Shown: piece by piece, positions 1 to 12,627 of the stretch
How positions within the stretch are numbered: position 1 is the stretch's first letter
Layout: each line of letters starts with the position of its first letter
Assembly (NCBI GenBank): GCA_028583685.1
Contig: JAMXIF010000032.1
Location: 8,578,756-8,642,755, forward strand
DNA length: 64,000 nt
DNA from: Petaurus breviceps papuanus
Taxonomy: Eukaryota > Chordata > Mammalia > Diprotodontia > Petauridae
Direction of reading: 5' to 3'
Notes under the pieces: model-generated
The model's database searches: none
What the model was told of the DNA's origin: nothing
The model's input: the letters and a program-made list of their open reading frames with translations, nothing else
Program-made: the position numbers and the translations under genes

Positions 1-774
1 CTTTTATTACTGAAACTTAAATACATAATAAGAAAAGGAAAAATAAGATGTCATGTGCATAGCAGAATGTAAGAGGGGATTTAAAGTATATATCCATTTG
101 AAGAAAACTTATATAATAAATACTATGCTTTGTGTTGAAAGCTGTCCATCTTTTCTTTGCTTCCTTGTTAGTTTTCTTTTGTTCTCTGCTGTTGTGAAGC
201 CAAGCACAAGCAGCTTTCCAGAGGACTGCTTCTGTGAACAGCTTCAAGGTTCTGTTTACATAGTATAGTGAGCTCTCTATTTATTCAGCAATAAATTGAG
301 GCAAAACATTCACAGAAACCAAAAGTACAGCATTTACAGTGTTATGACATGACAACTTATCGCTAAAATGGCCACATAGTTTTCATCAAAGTACAATCAT
401 TTAGTAAGTCCTTAATTCAATTATCCTTAAGGAGGCCTTAATGGACACAAAGTACAAAGGTCAGAGTTCTCCACCCCTAGGTCACATTGGCTTAATCTTT
501 AAATCAAAAAGTCGTCTTCTTAATTGGAGAAGTCTTTAACTCAATGTAAAGGTCAAAGTTCTTCACCCCTACAGCCACAGTAAATCATGAGCTTCTCAGT
601 TTGCTCTATCCACAGCATGACCTAGTTGCCTCATAGCTTTTGTTGACTATTGACAAAAAAAAATTTATGACTTTCACTATCAGTCTAATAAAGGTATAGT
701 TCATTTTTTCCTGCTTTTTTTATTTTTTGGTTGTTGCTATTGACATATTAGGCCATATTAAGAATGTACTTTGT

Positions 775-1130
775 ACTCAATACAGTCAAATATAGTACCA
801 TGCCAGGTCCTGAGGAGAATGTAAAGGAAACGTAGGGCATGATTCCTCCCCTCCAAGAGTTTACATTCCAGTTGTGGAATCAGGACACATACTTATGAGT
901 GCTTTAATTAAGCATAATTGAATGGTTCAGATAGTAATTGCTGTAAGTCCATAGAAGGGAGAGGTCATTGTGGAATAGAATAGTTAGAAAAGACTGGCTT
1001 TATGGAGGAGGCAAACTGTGGAAAATGGATAGGACTGAAATAGGTAGATTGGAAGGATAATGGTATGGCAGGCAGAAGGGAAAACATGAACAAAGGCTTC
1101 ATGTCTAACATAAGCACAGTATGTTCCTGG
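775..1130 (-). repeat. L2/L3-type LINE fragment, antisense
   Basis: Segments such as 'ccatgccaggtcctgaggag', 'gagtttacattccag' and the following gaaggcaga-like text resemble the reverse complement of the L2/L3 3' region. It is highly diverged and boundaries are approximate. Confidence 0.5.
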
Positions 1131-1297
1131 AACAGTAATCAGATGAAGATGATCTTGTGATCACTCATTTGTTCTTGCGTTAGTGTCATACCCCAAATTA
1201 AGAGCTGAGCTGCTTGATACTCATTAGAGTGAACTATGAAATTGTTGGGAATCTAAACAAAAGCATATATTACCCATGGATGAACACTCCTGTTCTA

Positions 1298-1446
1298 TTT
1301 TTTTTTTTGGAGGGCAGTTGGGGTTAAGTGACTTGCCCAAAGTCACACAGCTACTAAGTGTGTCAAGTATCTGAGGTCAGATTTGAACTCAGGTCCTTCT
1401 GACTCCAGGGCCAGTGCTGTATTTACTGCACCACCTAGCCGCCCCG
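1298..1446 (-). mobile_element. Marsupial tRNA-headed SINE
   Basis: Antisense copy running from the T-run (its A tail) to the end 'accacctagccgccccg'. The core 'tttgaactcaggtccttctg' is clear. Flanking target-site duplications ctgttcta (1290-1297 and 1447-1454) are perfect. Confidence 0.9.
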
Positions 1447-2409
1447 CTGTTCTACTTCTTTACAAACGACTTCTTCAAGTGTGAGATTTATTGTTTTCTG
1501 TTTACTACATTCACTTAACTGAAAGCTGTTCTTTTTTAGAGAGCCAGCACTTAATTCATAAAAGTACATCCCTACTAAAAGGGAAAAGATCAGACTATTA
1601 TAGGTTCTAAATTTTGTATAAGTTATGTGCCAGAGAAAATGTTAAATCTGCTAATATTCCAAATTTCACAGTTGTTGTGAGGTGTGTTCTGCAGCTATTC
1701 TTTTTATGGTTTTTGATAGAAAGCTTTCTTTGTACCACAAGCCATATTTGGATTGAGAATTGACCAAGCTGGTGATCCTCAGATAACTCATCAGCAGATC
1801 AAGTCATCAATCCTTGTATTCATTCCTGTGTTTGTGTCCTTAACCTTCCATGTGATGGTTCACATTTGTAAAGTACTTTAGAGTTAGAACTCTTTTCATT
1901 AAAGAGCTACCACCAATGTACTTGAAGGCACAGTATCCTAAGAATATTCTGAAACACAGAGCTTTGAGTGACCTGCTTACTAAATTCATTGTGGAGCCAA
2001 CATCAGGAACTTAGATTTGTAATTCCCATTCCTGTATTCAATCATCTCTGTTCTCTTGCTTGCAACCAGCATGTTTCCTTTATGAAATTTTCATTTTAAA
2101 ATATTTTTTTTAATAACAGGTTAAAACCATTACAACAAACTCTAGAGAGCTATCCAGATTCTTTAATTGCACTTCAGTTTTGTTGTGTCAAATGTTCTTT
2201 GAATCATGTGGACCACTGGCTTGAGCTTAGAATTTTGTTCATTGATACAAGTAATGGTTTTTGTTGTTTATTTGATCTGTAGAATTATAGATTTTCTGAA
2301 AGGAACATTCATCCTTTGGCTTTTCCAATCCATCTTAACGTCATCTTTGCCTGTTTAGATTGGATGATTTTTTTTCTGTGTTTGTGAATATCAGGGTCTT
2401 GTTTTGCAG

Positions 2410-2568
2410 GTTTTGCTGTGGCCCAGTGTATAAACCAGCATGGTTCTTCACCCCTGTCATCATCATCTCCTTCCAGTGGCAGTTCCAGTGGTAGTGGGAG
2501 TACAGGGCGCTGTGACTCAGTTGCACCCAGCTCCACTTCCACTCCTTCTGCAGCACAAAGCCCATCAG
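2410..2568 (+). CDS. CLEC16A: CLEC16A penultimate coding exon (partial gene)
   Basis: This exon encodes part of the C-terminal tail of CLEC16A, the vertebrate orthologue of Drosophila ema. CLEC16A is an endolysosomal protein that works with the E3 ligase RNF41/Nrdp1 in mitophagy and autophagy. The exon is bounded by a good acceptor (T-rich tract ending in gcag at 2406-2409) and a gtattg donor at 2569. It is 159 bp long and starts and ends in phase 1. The reading frame begins FAVAQCINQH and continues into a Ser/Gly/Thr-rich linker (SSSSPSSGSSSGSGS, then STPSAAQSPS), which should be disordered. Human CLEC16A, as I remember it, has the same FAVAQCINQH start and a similar Ser-rich run ending in AQSP. 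The last base (g) joins the next exon to make a split GAT Asp codon. Identification is from remembered protein sequence and was not tested by search. Upstream exons lie outside the window. Confidence 0.88.
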
Positions 2569-3957
2569 GTATTGAATACTTTTTATGGGCTAGATGGGGA
2601 ATGTGTAGCAGCCAGGAAAAAAAAAATTGTGAAGACCAATATTGTTTGGGAAACTGGCCAGTTCATATACAGTGAACCTTCTACCCTGAGCCTCCCCACC
2701 CCCAGATCAGATGGTGTCATGAGATATTCATCATCCTAGACACTAAAGGATATAGTTTTAGCTTTCTGGATTGCTTTTTCCATTGATCTGTTTTCTGCTC
2801 GTGGTAATTTGAATGGTACTTGCTGACTTGCCTGCTCCTGCTTTCAGATTGACCTAGTTTGATTAAATCTCTCCTACTGCTTATTATTGGACCATATTCT
2901 TCACTGACTAGAGAGCTACAGGGAAATGAAGTTTGTCAGGTTTGTTCTTCCTCAATTAGTTCCAGATATTACTGTAAAAACAAAAAAATTGGGGGGTGGG
3001 ATCCATAAGGATGAAAGTATACTAAGTTCACTTATTTGGAACTTTCATGAATTTTGTCACCATAAATTTTTTTTTAATACTGTGCTTAAATTTTAAATTT
3101 ATATTACAGTTGATGACCTGTACTGTCATCACCAAAGAATTCTGTCCCAGAAACCATGCAGCATGTTTAGACTCTTATTAAGTTATGAGTTTACTTATCC
3201 TAATGAAATAGTTTTGACAAGATCTTAAGCTGTGTTTCACTGTTGGGACAGTGAAGATATGGTCTCTCCATAATATTTTCATGTCTAGTCACACAAGTTT
3301 GTGACTCAATAATGCCACTTATTCATCTTCAGGAAAATGGTATGCTAATGTTTCCAGATTTCTCTCTCTAAAGTTGTTTTGATGTTTTCTGTTCCTCAGT
3401 AAAGGGTTAATGTGCCATGATTTTCATTCAACCATTTGTTTGGCTCAGTGTATCTCTAGCCTGTCAAGAGACCCCCCACATAGCATTTGCTGAGCATCCA
3501 TTACTTTGATCTTCTATTGACATTCATGAGCCTGAGAGAGCTGCTGGGAATTGAAGTGAGGGGCCAAACAGGAAGGTCATCCTGAAGCCACTCCACTTAT
3601 ATGCTCTTCCATTCAGCACCTGATCCCTCCTGACCCAGTTTGGTCTTGAAAATTGAGGTGATTGACCATCTTTTGAGAACAGCCATGGTGAAACCTGATT
3701 CAAGATTTACAAGTTGTTGCCAGGTTTTCTTAGAAATTTGTTGGTTTTATCAAGAAGCCAAAGACAGACCTTAGGCTTTGTTAAGCTTCTTAAAAATGCT
3801 TATATTTGTATTAGATGTACAGTATTTTATTTTCATGCACTTATACTGCAGTCTATGCATTTTAAAAGTCACAAGTGTATAAATATAATTACATTTCAAA
3901 TATAGAACTCTTCCTAATAGATATATGATATTTTATAAAAGAAGTTTTAACTGTTAA

Positions 3958-4156
3958 GGGTTCTTAACCTGGAGTCCATGAACCTGTTTCTTTTTTAAAT
4001 TTTTATTATTTTGATAATCATATTTCAATATAATTTATTTCCTTTGTAATCCTATATATTTAATTTATGCATTTAAAACCTTATTCTGAGAAGAGGGTTC
4101 ACAGGTTTCAACAAACTGCTAAGGGGGATTGTGACATAAAAAAAGGTTAAGAACCC
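3958..4156. mobile_element. hAT-like MITE
   Basis: A ~199-bp element whose ends are perfect 13-bp inverted repeats: gggttcttaacct (3958-3970) and aggttaagaaccc (4144-4156). The AT-rich interior has no coding capacity. The termini resemble the 'ggttcttaacc' class of mammalian hAT non-autonomous elements. I did not identify the family name. Confidence 0.75.
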
Positions 4157-7100
4157 CCAAACTCAGTGAATGAATGAGTAATACTTTGCTGCTAAGCTCT
4201 CCAAGCTGTTAAAATATGTTGTTTTATCATGATTCAGAATATATTAACTGTTCATCTTACCATAACTTGTGTATGAGTTTCATATCTTCCCTCAGATGCC
4301 CAGCATTATTTTTTCTTAGTAGTCTTTCCCAGCCCCTTGACACTCATCCCCTCTTCAGTCTCCATATCATGCCAATGGCAGGTTTTCTTATGTTATGAAA
4401 ATGAGGAGCTATTAAACTAGATGATGGTGAAAATAATTAGATGATTCTGCTGGTTTTAGTACTAAGTCGATAATTGATGGCCATAACTTTATAAGTATAT
4501 ACCTTAATTCTGTGCATCCCACTGTATCTGGAAGAAATCTATTGGGTGACCATTTTTAATGTGCCCTGACAGTGGAAGCACTGAAGTAAATCCTGCCTGC
4601 CTGACTCTCCTGAAACTACAATGACTCACCCACATGATGAAGGGCAGTGTGTGTCAGACAGGCTGCTCGCTCTCCATTGATCACTAGACGCAAAGTAACA
4701 AAGAACATGAACTGCTTCCAAAGGGTTATGATAGTAGTGAATAGCTCGCAATTAGCAGGCACCTGAGAATTTAGGAAGTGTTGTACACACGAGAGCTCTG
4801 TTAAGTAGGTAAGTTACCCCATGGGAGCCAGATTATTTCTGAATTGTGTAAACATCTAGACCTGAAAACTGGCAGCAACTCCAGTTGAAAGCCTACGTTT
4901 GTGTTGAGATGTAGAATTTCTGGCCTAAACTTGTGGTGTACTCAATTATGTTTAGAAAATAGGATATTGGTTTTCCCCATTCTTTATGGAGGTGGGGGGA
5001 AGGGGAGAGATGTCCCTTTAGCAAGATGTTTCCAGCATCTGGTTGGTATCATGCTGAACCACAGCAGAGGGGAAATACATAGCCACCAACCAAAGAGAAG
5101 GGAAGGGTTATTCTTGGCATAGCTGTCCTTCTGCCACTTGTTTGGCACCATATTGGCTGTTAGGGAGTCTGTTCTTGGGATTCTTACCAGAGGCACAGCT
5201 TTCTGACCTTTAGCCACAGCTATAACAACATTTTACCACCACACTTTGTGCCCTCTGATGAAGGGGGTTGTGATTTTCTCGACATTTCTTGTCAGACTAT
5301 CCTAGTTTGTAACAAACCAAATAGAGCACCACCTCAGTCAGCCCTCCCAACCATTTTCTGAAATCATTTTATACAGTAGAAAAATGCTCTATCCACTCTT
5401 GCTAGTTATTGTTGGAATGGTTTTTGAGGGCAGCAGTGCTGAATCAGATGAATTTTGTTGCTGTTTATGTAGCCTTCTAGAGTCAGTAAACCCCCATGTG
5501 TACTGAACAATGGCTTGATATGCTCAAAGCACTCACTGAATTATTGAACTAGATTTTCCCTTATCGTGAAACTCTCTTAAGTAAGATGTCTGGGATTTTG
5601 GTTACTCATATGTATATCCTTGTCTTAAACCATTCCTTAGAGTTGAACTATACACATAGGGAATGATCAGGGTCATCATTCATCGTGACCTACTCAAAAT
5701 AAAGTTTTGAAAATCAGCCTTATGCCAGTGATAATGACCATTAGTAATCCCTCAAGTGGTCTTCCATGTGAGTTTAGCACAAATGAATGGAACATAGTTT
5801 ATCTTTCACTGAAGATTCAAAGTCATGCTAAAATATGCAAACTCAAACATCTAGAAAACATTTGATAGAATTATTCATCTTAAGCAAAAACTCCATGAAC
5901 TAGTATATTAAATGCTCACATGAATAAAACTCATGGTTCTATCCCAGTCATGACCAGAACATGTGATGTGAAAGGATATGATTGTCCTTGCTCAACCTCA
6001 AAGATTCAAGAATATCTGATTGTAGGTCTGTCACTCCTGGACTATACTTTTTTTGAACATAATTGTAGTTCCCACCTCTACTATCTGCTGTTTGAACTAG
6101 TTAACTTTCTCTTGTGCATCCTAAGTTTAATTCCTTCAAACTTGATGGGGGACCACTTGTTCTAGAATCTTAAGATTTGGGAAACAAATTCATTTTTCAT
6201 CCTCTTCCCAAACACTATAATTTTATAGACTTTTCTGTCTGCCTCCTAATGTTTTTGTCTGCCCTCACACAGCATTACTCTCCTTTTTCAGCCCACCTTG
6301 ATCCTGCTATTTGGTGTTTTTCCTGTTCTCAGAAAAATGTGTTGTTGTGGTCATATATTCTCCTTCCTCCTTAATAAATGTTTCATGAATGGTCCATAGG
6401 ACTCTTTAGTCTTACAAACAGTCTACCTTTTCAAAAGCTGAAAATTACCATTGGAAACATATTGAGACTTACTCGTGTTCTTCTGTGAGCATGCTGGTGC
6501 GCCAACTCTCAAGCTCAGCGCTCAGAGCTGAAGACGAGTCGCTTTTGGAAACTTGTCCTGTCAGCTTGTGCATTCTTATAGTTCTATGGAGATCTTTTCA
6601 GTTTCATTCTCTGTCGTATTAAAGAGCGATATTGTATGTAATAGTGATTTAGCAATAAATATTGTACTACCTTTTAAGAGTGAATATTTCCACATCGACT
6701 GGGAAGCCAGTCTGTGATGAAATTAGGAGGGAGAAAATGCTGCTTCTTAGGAGGTTAAACACTGAAAAATCTGTTTAGGACCAAAGATGTCCAATTACAC
6801 ATTCTTTTTATATTAAAAAGCAGTGCGCCAAGATAATTATTAATGTTATAATTTCCATGTTATTTAGCCTTTTAAACTGAGTGCTTTGAGATCCCTAAAA
6901 AGGTCAGTGGTTAGCAAAACACTTTCTTGTTAAAGAAATTAAAATTTTTGACTGTTAGGCTGAAAGCCAAGAGTCATTTGTGTGACAGGCCAAATATAAG
7001 TAGTCTAATAGCCTTTAATCTGACCCCTTTTTAGACAAGTATGGGATCAGGTGCATCTTGCATTTTTTAATAGTATTTTACAGTTTTTGAGAAACCTAAA

Positions 7101-7874
7101 TAGCAAAGATCATTCAATAAGAAAGAGGGAAATAGATCTAATGGTAGAAATAAACATAAGACCATTAGAAATGTGCTTAAGTGATTTTACTGGGGGGGGT
7201 TTTCCTTCATTAATACTTGTGATTTGGTTAGCATATAGTGTCCTTAGGCAAACGTCCTCTAAAGTACGTAGGTTTCCCTAAATGTCCAAGTTGTGTTTTA
7301 GCCTCTGGTATCCATATTTTAAGATTTTTTTAATGTGTTTTTGGATGTGCTACTTACTGGGTAAGGGCAAAGTCTGCTTTATGATGAAGCTGAAATGGGG
7401 TATTGGGCGTAGTTCATGTTCTTTTTTAATCATAGCCATTTTAAAGTTATGTCCAGCTATAAAATGCAGCTTCATTTGAATTTCTCCAAGTTTCCTTGAA
7501 AAAAAATATGAAAAGAATGACATGGAGGACATAGGAAGAAATCCTTTAAAAAAAAGTTATAGATTGGAATGTCCTTTACCTAATATGAAAAAGTCAGCAC
7601 AGGCCATTCCTGAGAGACCATGAGTTTGCAGACTGTCAGTGGTTTGTTTCTCTATCCATACAGAGTCCTTAATTTCATTAATTTAGGGTTCAAATCTTTC
7701 TTTCAAAGGCAATGAAATTTTCCCTTACTACAAGATATGTCACTAAGCTTTTCTTACAGTTGGAATAGCACCATATTTCACTTTAGGCCCTTTGTGTTGA
7801 AGTCTTTTGCCCTTGCTTTTTAAAAGGTATTAATCTGAGGATCCTTTAAGGGAACGTGGGTACCCACAAGCACC

Positions 7875-8035
7875 ATGTGTAATAGAACACAAAACAGGCT
7901 AAGAGATGACCTCTGTTCTAATCCTCCCTTGCCACTTACAAGCTGTGTCACCTCAGGTAAATCATTTCACCCATCTGAGCCAAGAAAGGGGTTGGACTAG
8001 GTGAGCTCAAAGGGCCTTCCAGCCCTAAAATGTTA
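7875..8035 (+). repeat. MIR/CORE-SINE
   Basis: Contains 'gccacttacaagctgtgtca', 'ggtaaatcatttcaccc' and 'gggccttccagcccta', the usual order in MIR-type SINEs. Old and diverged. Confidence 0.7.
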
Positions 8036-8682
8036 TTAATTTAGTGTATTACAATATCTAGAGGCTATCATATAAACCCTGCCCTGTAACTCCAGCTTTG
8101 ATCGTTCACTCATCAGAGAACAGTTTTGTAATTTTCCTGATGTGACTGATAGTTGTCTGCTTTATTAATCAGTGTTAAAAATATGCTTGTTTCACTTAGT
8201 TGGTTTGGCTGGCCCCTCCCTCCCAACTTTCCCCCCCACTCAGCTCCACCTCCCTACTCCGTCCCATATGTAAAACTATCATTTCTTAACTGCTGGTTCA
8301 CATCTGAAATCCACCAGATGTTTTTTACCTGAGTCTGTTGAACTTTGAAACCTAGGCTAAATATTGTTGAACCAAAAATCTTGTTTCCTTTCCCAACAGG
8401 CCTGATGCTTCATTATCTTTACACTGTTAAGAACTATGATTGGCGGGGGATATGTTCCTTCTTAGATGTCATTTTTCTTTTCAGTAGCTTTACTTAATCT
8501 GCATGCTAAGCACGACTTCATAAATAGCACTAGACACCAGCAGTTATGAGCAAATGTTACACTGCATCTCTTACTGTTTTGTTGTTGGTATCGTAACATT
8601 TATCCTGTGTCCATTCCCACTTCCCTTTTCTCTGTTCCACTGTTAAAGGCTTCCTATGATCTGTCGCTGTGTTTTCCTTTAG

Positions 8683-8759
8683 TAAGGTCTGGCAGGAAAG
8701 GACGACGGCGAGTGTTCAGTCTGTCGGAGGCTGACAGTCATGGTGGACACTGGGTTTAG
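8683..8759 (+). other. Candidate alternative 3'-terminal exon of CLEC16A
   Basis: A strong acceptor-like sequence (T/C tract ending 'gttttcctttag' at 8671-8682) precedes an open frame. Joined to the phase-1 end of the exon at 2410-2568, the frame reads Val then RSGRKGRRRVFSLSEADS followed by GGHWV and TAG at 8757-8759. The segment is rich in CpG-containing Arg codons inside an otherwise CpG-poor intron, as expected for conserved or coding DNA. It would replace the normal 116-residue tail with about 25 residues. Splice-site fit and frame are seen directly; use in transcripts is inference. A chance acceptor plus short open frame cannot be excluded. Confidence 0.35.
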
Positions 8760-10027
8760 GTCTTCAAGCAGCAGCTGCCACGGCAACTCACGCAAAATCA
8801 ATTCAGGCAGGTTCCTCCATTAGACTTCATGAGCTCACAGCCTTTAAAAGCCATGCTGTATTTCCATACTAACAACCATGACTTGCTCAGGTACAGGTGG
8901 GACACACTGTCTAAAAAAGCATCAACCAGCAGAACTTTGAAAGCATTTGGCTATATGATTTAAGAACATCATTCGAAACTTCAACATAGTTCATCATAAT
9001 TGGCTCTTTATAAGCTTTCATGTAGAAACTTTTCTTAAAATTATCTTTTTGGCTCTGTCTAGTTGGTAGAATGAAATACTTAGAGACTAATAACGTACTT
9101 CAGGCTCAGTTCTAAGCCAAATTTGTGCAGACCTGGAATGATGCCCATTTCTATGAAATACAGTGTCAAAGTCAAGATTGGCACAAACCTTTTCACCAGC
9201 AGGCTTATTCCATGTTCATAAATTTCCAAATGGAATTTCTTCAGGGTTACCCCAATTCAAGTTTGGTGTGGAGATTTTGTTTTGGGGGTCTTTTTTCGGT
9301 GGGGGGAAGTCAGGAGATGAAATATGAAATATGAAATAAAATATGAAGCATATGAAAGAAAAAGAAGAATTAACCAAGCAGTCAGATGTTATTATGGAAT
9401 TATTTTTTTGTTTGTTCTACTTGAAGTAATAAATGTCATTAAAACAGTAGGAGTCCTAGCGCAACAATAATTTCTCTTATAAATATTAATATGCTTATCA
9501 TTTTCCCTTCTTTTACATTATAGTTTTCATAATACTAGACATTTTGATTGATTATGTGCCATTGACAAGAATCTTTGCTAGTACCTTTGTTGTGGACTTA
9601 AAACATTTTAACCTTTGCAAATTATATTTCTTGTTTGGTTTCTAAGTTGTGTTCTAGTAGTTTATTATTTCTTTTGTCCGTTGGTAGTATTTTGACTTCT
9701 TTTTATTTAAAAGCTTCTTCCCTTTGGGTTTTTCCCTCTTTCTTGATTTTCTATGTGACTTTACTCTGTGCCTTTCTGTCATAGGACAGTAAATCAAAGT
9801 CTTTTATTCCAGGCCCTCAGGCGACAAGCATTTAGTAATTTGTCCATAGGATGCATAGCACTGTGGTGTGGTAGGTACTATGTGCCTGATAAAACCAATT
9901 AAAAATTCATTGCTCAGTCCAAGACTCTACACACTTTAGTCTCATATGCCTTTGCTCGCATGGTCGGCATTCTCCTCAAACGCAGTGTTTCCTGGGCCAT
10001 AACCATGATAGCACTTTGTTAGACTGA

Positions 10028-10130
10028 GAAGCCCGCGGCCGTCTTGGTGGCGCTGGCGGGAGTGCCAATGGGGCAGTCAGTGCAGAAGCGCTCTTCTTAC
10101 GAGTGACTGGGAGGAACGTTAGTCCTCATT
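10028..10130. promoter_or_regulatory. CpG-rich patch in the last CLEC16A intron
   Basis: About eight CpGs fall within ~100 bp, starting with 'gcccgcggccgtcttggtgg' (10031-10050), in a gene segment where CpG is rare. It includes a CCAAT pentamer and a GCCGTCTTGG sequence one base from the YY1 core GCCATCTTGG. There is no repeat match that I recognise. It may be an intronic enhancer or a weak promoter; this is inference from composition only. Confidence 0.3.
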
Positions 10131-12274
10131 CTCCTTTAGAAAGGCCTAACAAAGTTCTCCTCTTCCCCTTCACCCCTGCACTGATAAGTTATGTCACAAC
10201 CAAGGAGGTACTTGGCTAGAATTAGGAATGGTGTGACTGTTCAGGGAAGAATAAGGAGATATTCCTTTACAAGATACTGAAGTGATTTTTCAGTGAAAAA
10301 CAACTCTTCTATAAATTGTAGGTTCATTTTCTAGACTAAACCAGTTTTTAAACTATAGTTAGATTTTTTTGCTGCAAAATCTAACATTGTTTATTCTTCC
10401 TATCATCAAAGAACCCTCCATTTGTGACATTGTTCAAAAATCTGGGCTGTGAGATTTGCCACTTCTAAGTAGTTTTCTTCTGTGTATCCAAAGACTACAT
10501 TAAGCACAAAGTTCAACATGTAGGAAACCATTGAAAAAAAATTTTGAGAGTTGCACCTACAAAGTGTACCTGCATTTTGCTGTTGGGATTACCTAAATGT
10601 GCAGTTTGACCCTTTATCAATTGCAAACTGCTTTATCAGCCCCTAAATTATACAGGTATTAGCCTTTGTATTCACCTCATTAGAAAGTTAGACCAGATTA
10701 GAGGGAAACTGTGAAATGAAGAGTTGGTAGGCCTGTGGGTGTATCAAGTCAGGGGACCAACCCGAAGTCTCTTACCAATTAGAATGAGTTAGTTGAAATT
10801 CAGAGAAATCAGAATTCATGTTCAGTGTTTGCGCAGCATTTCTTCATCTGGTTTTTTGCCTTAAACTTTTTCTGCTATTGTTCACCACTGCCCTGTTGCC
10901 TCTTGCATCTACTCAAGATAAACTCTAAAGCCAAGATACTTATTTTTCCTTTTTGCTTTTTAAAGACTAATCTTTAAAAAAAATCAAGTTGAGAGCATAT
11001 TTTCATTTGGCAGTCTTATTAGAAGAATGTAGATTGGTTCTGTCAGAGATAAATTTCGTATTTGTTTTTTTTTTCCTCTTTGAAATAGCATTAATCAGGA
11101 TTTTCCTGTTTCCATTCTGTTTTTCCATACTGTTTTGTTTTCTGTCCTTTGCTATAGCTTTAGTTTTTGCTTAAGTTTTGTTTTGTTTTTCTTTGATTAA
11201 AACCAACAGGAATCATAGTGAAACAGATTTCTAAATCATCCTTAAGATCCCAGTGCATCATCAGAAATAAAATTCATTAGAGGTTCTTCTGCAGATGGCC
11301 GGTGTAATTAAATGGTATCCATGAAATGAAGATCCATATAAATAAAAATTATTTCTCTTAACAGAATGTCTGCATCATTATAATGGTTTTTTAAATTACC
11401 ATCATCTGGAATCTTGGAAGATGTATTTAAAATGAACTCCAGTCTTATTGAGTGTTTCTGTATATGTGAAACACTCACTGGAAGGCAAATAGGTAATTTG
11501 TCTGTAATTTAATCAGCATTTTGAAAAGTACCAAAAAAGAAATTGCAGCTCCTAAAATAACTTCATTAGGTGGAAAGCCTCTCCTTTCCCCCGAAATGGC
11601 TCTCTTCCATAGTCCCAGTGGAGAATAATCACTCTAGTAATGGAGTTTGACTATTAGAGGTCCCTCTCTGATTGCTAACTCAGCACTTATGTATACCAGT
11701 GTGAAACTAACCACAGTCCAGGGTTTGTATAAACTGAAAAGTTCTCTAGAATTAGGCCTGCCTTTTTTTTTTTTCCTCTGTGATTTCACAGTTTGACCTC
11801 CCACACCAACCCTGAGCAAATTTCACCAAATTTAGTTTCTGGAAATGGTCATTATACAGACTTGAAATATATTCATAAGTTTATTTGAGCTAGTTTGCTT
11901 CCTTAATAATGTGCTCTGGCCAGGATCCAGCCACACATAAAGCATGCCCACATCCATGTCTCTGCACTGCAGTGTTGTTATAATGTTATTAGCCACCTGT
12001 AATTATGTATGTGTTCCAGAATATCTACATAGTCATAGTAATGCAGATTTGCATCACACCTAGAGGTAGTATTTTGATATGCTTACTTTCGAGCATACAG
12101 AAAGATTGTTAGAGGCAAATTGCTTGCCAGATAATTGGCTACTTCTTGCATCCCTTTTTCACATGGCTTAATCAGTCTTTAGGGAACTGTTTTCAAGAGA
12201 GAGTATAGAGTCTTCAGGACCTCAGATGGAAAAAAATGGTATTGTATTAAGTATTTCTTTGTTTTCTCTACTAG

Positions 12275-12627
12275 ATGATGCTATGGCTCCCCAGCAGCTC
12301 CCGCTAACCTTTCCTGACCAAGTGGTGATTGTTAATGAAATCCTTACAACTTCCAAGTCCATCAAGAGCCTTGGAAAGGGTTCAGAAGTGGAAACTGCAA
12401 TCCTGTCCCCCAGCCTGATTCCTGCCCAGCAGCCCACCATCTCTCTCATTTCTGATGACACTACAGATGCTCTTAGTGTGGAATCCTTGACGCTGGTTCC
12501 TCCAGTTGACCCACATAGCCTCCACTCTTTTACCTGCACCCCTCAGTCTTCCACACAGATGGAAACTTACAAAGTGATGGAGGGTGAAATTGCCCCTCAT
12601 GAGCCAGCAGATCAGTCGGAACAGTGA
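12275..12627 (+). CDS. CLEC16A: CLEC16A last coding exon with stop codon
   Basis: This is the terminal coding exon of CLEC16A. The acceptor is a pyrimidine-rich tract ending in ctag (12271-12274). The stop codon TGA lies at 12625-12627. About 116 residues are encoded: an acidic/hydroxyl-rich, low-complexity tail with no membrane segment or catalytic motif. Landmarks shared with human CLEC16A from memory are PDQVVIVNE, ETAILSPSLIPAQQPTISL and VESLTLVPPVDPHSL. The final ~25 residues, ending HEPADQSEQ, differ from the human end. The frame joins the exon at 2410-2568 without a shift. In human this tail belongs to the intrinsically disordered C-terminal part of the protein, and human CLEC16A has C-terminal splice isoforms. 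An open frame runs upstream of the acceptor to an ATG at 12226, but the strong splice site and the homology starting right after it argue against an internal start. Confidence 0.9.

Larger units (their letters stand above)
1..2409 (+). other. CLEC16A: CLEC16A intron (3' part)
   Basis: Intronic sequence upstream of the penultimate coding exon. I see no further coding exon in it. It holds an antisense L2/L3-type piece (about 775-1130), one SINE with target-site duplications (1298-1446) and otherwise AT-rich unique DNA. A faint partial duplication, 'aaaggtcagagttctccacc' near 455 and a close variant near 548, lies in 420-585. Confidence 0.8.
2569..12274 (+). other. CLEC16A: CLEC16A last intron (9.7 kb)
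   Basis: GT at 2569-2570 and AG at 12273-12274 bound the intron, joining phase-1 exons. It is strikingly poor in young repeats: I recognise one hAT-like MITE (3958-4156) and one MIR (about 7875-8035). It contains a candidate alternative exon (8683-8759) and a CpG-rich patch (about 10028-10130), both listed separately. The rest is AT-rich unique sequence with no supported ORF. Confidence 0.82.

Noticed and set aside
6475-6550. CpG-containing segment considered as another cryptic exon
   Set aside because: No convincing acceptor/donor pair in phase with the CLEC16A exons.
12226-12274. ATG at 12226 upstream of the last exon as a start of a small separate gene
   Set aside because: The protein homology begins exactly after the acceptor at 12274, and the upstream residues are translated polypyrimidine tract.
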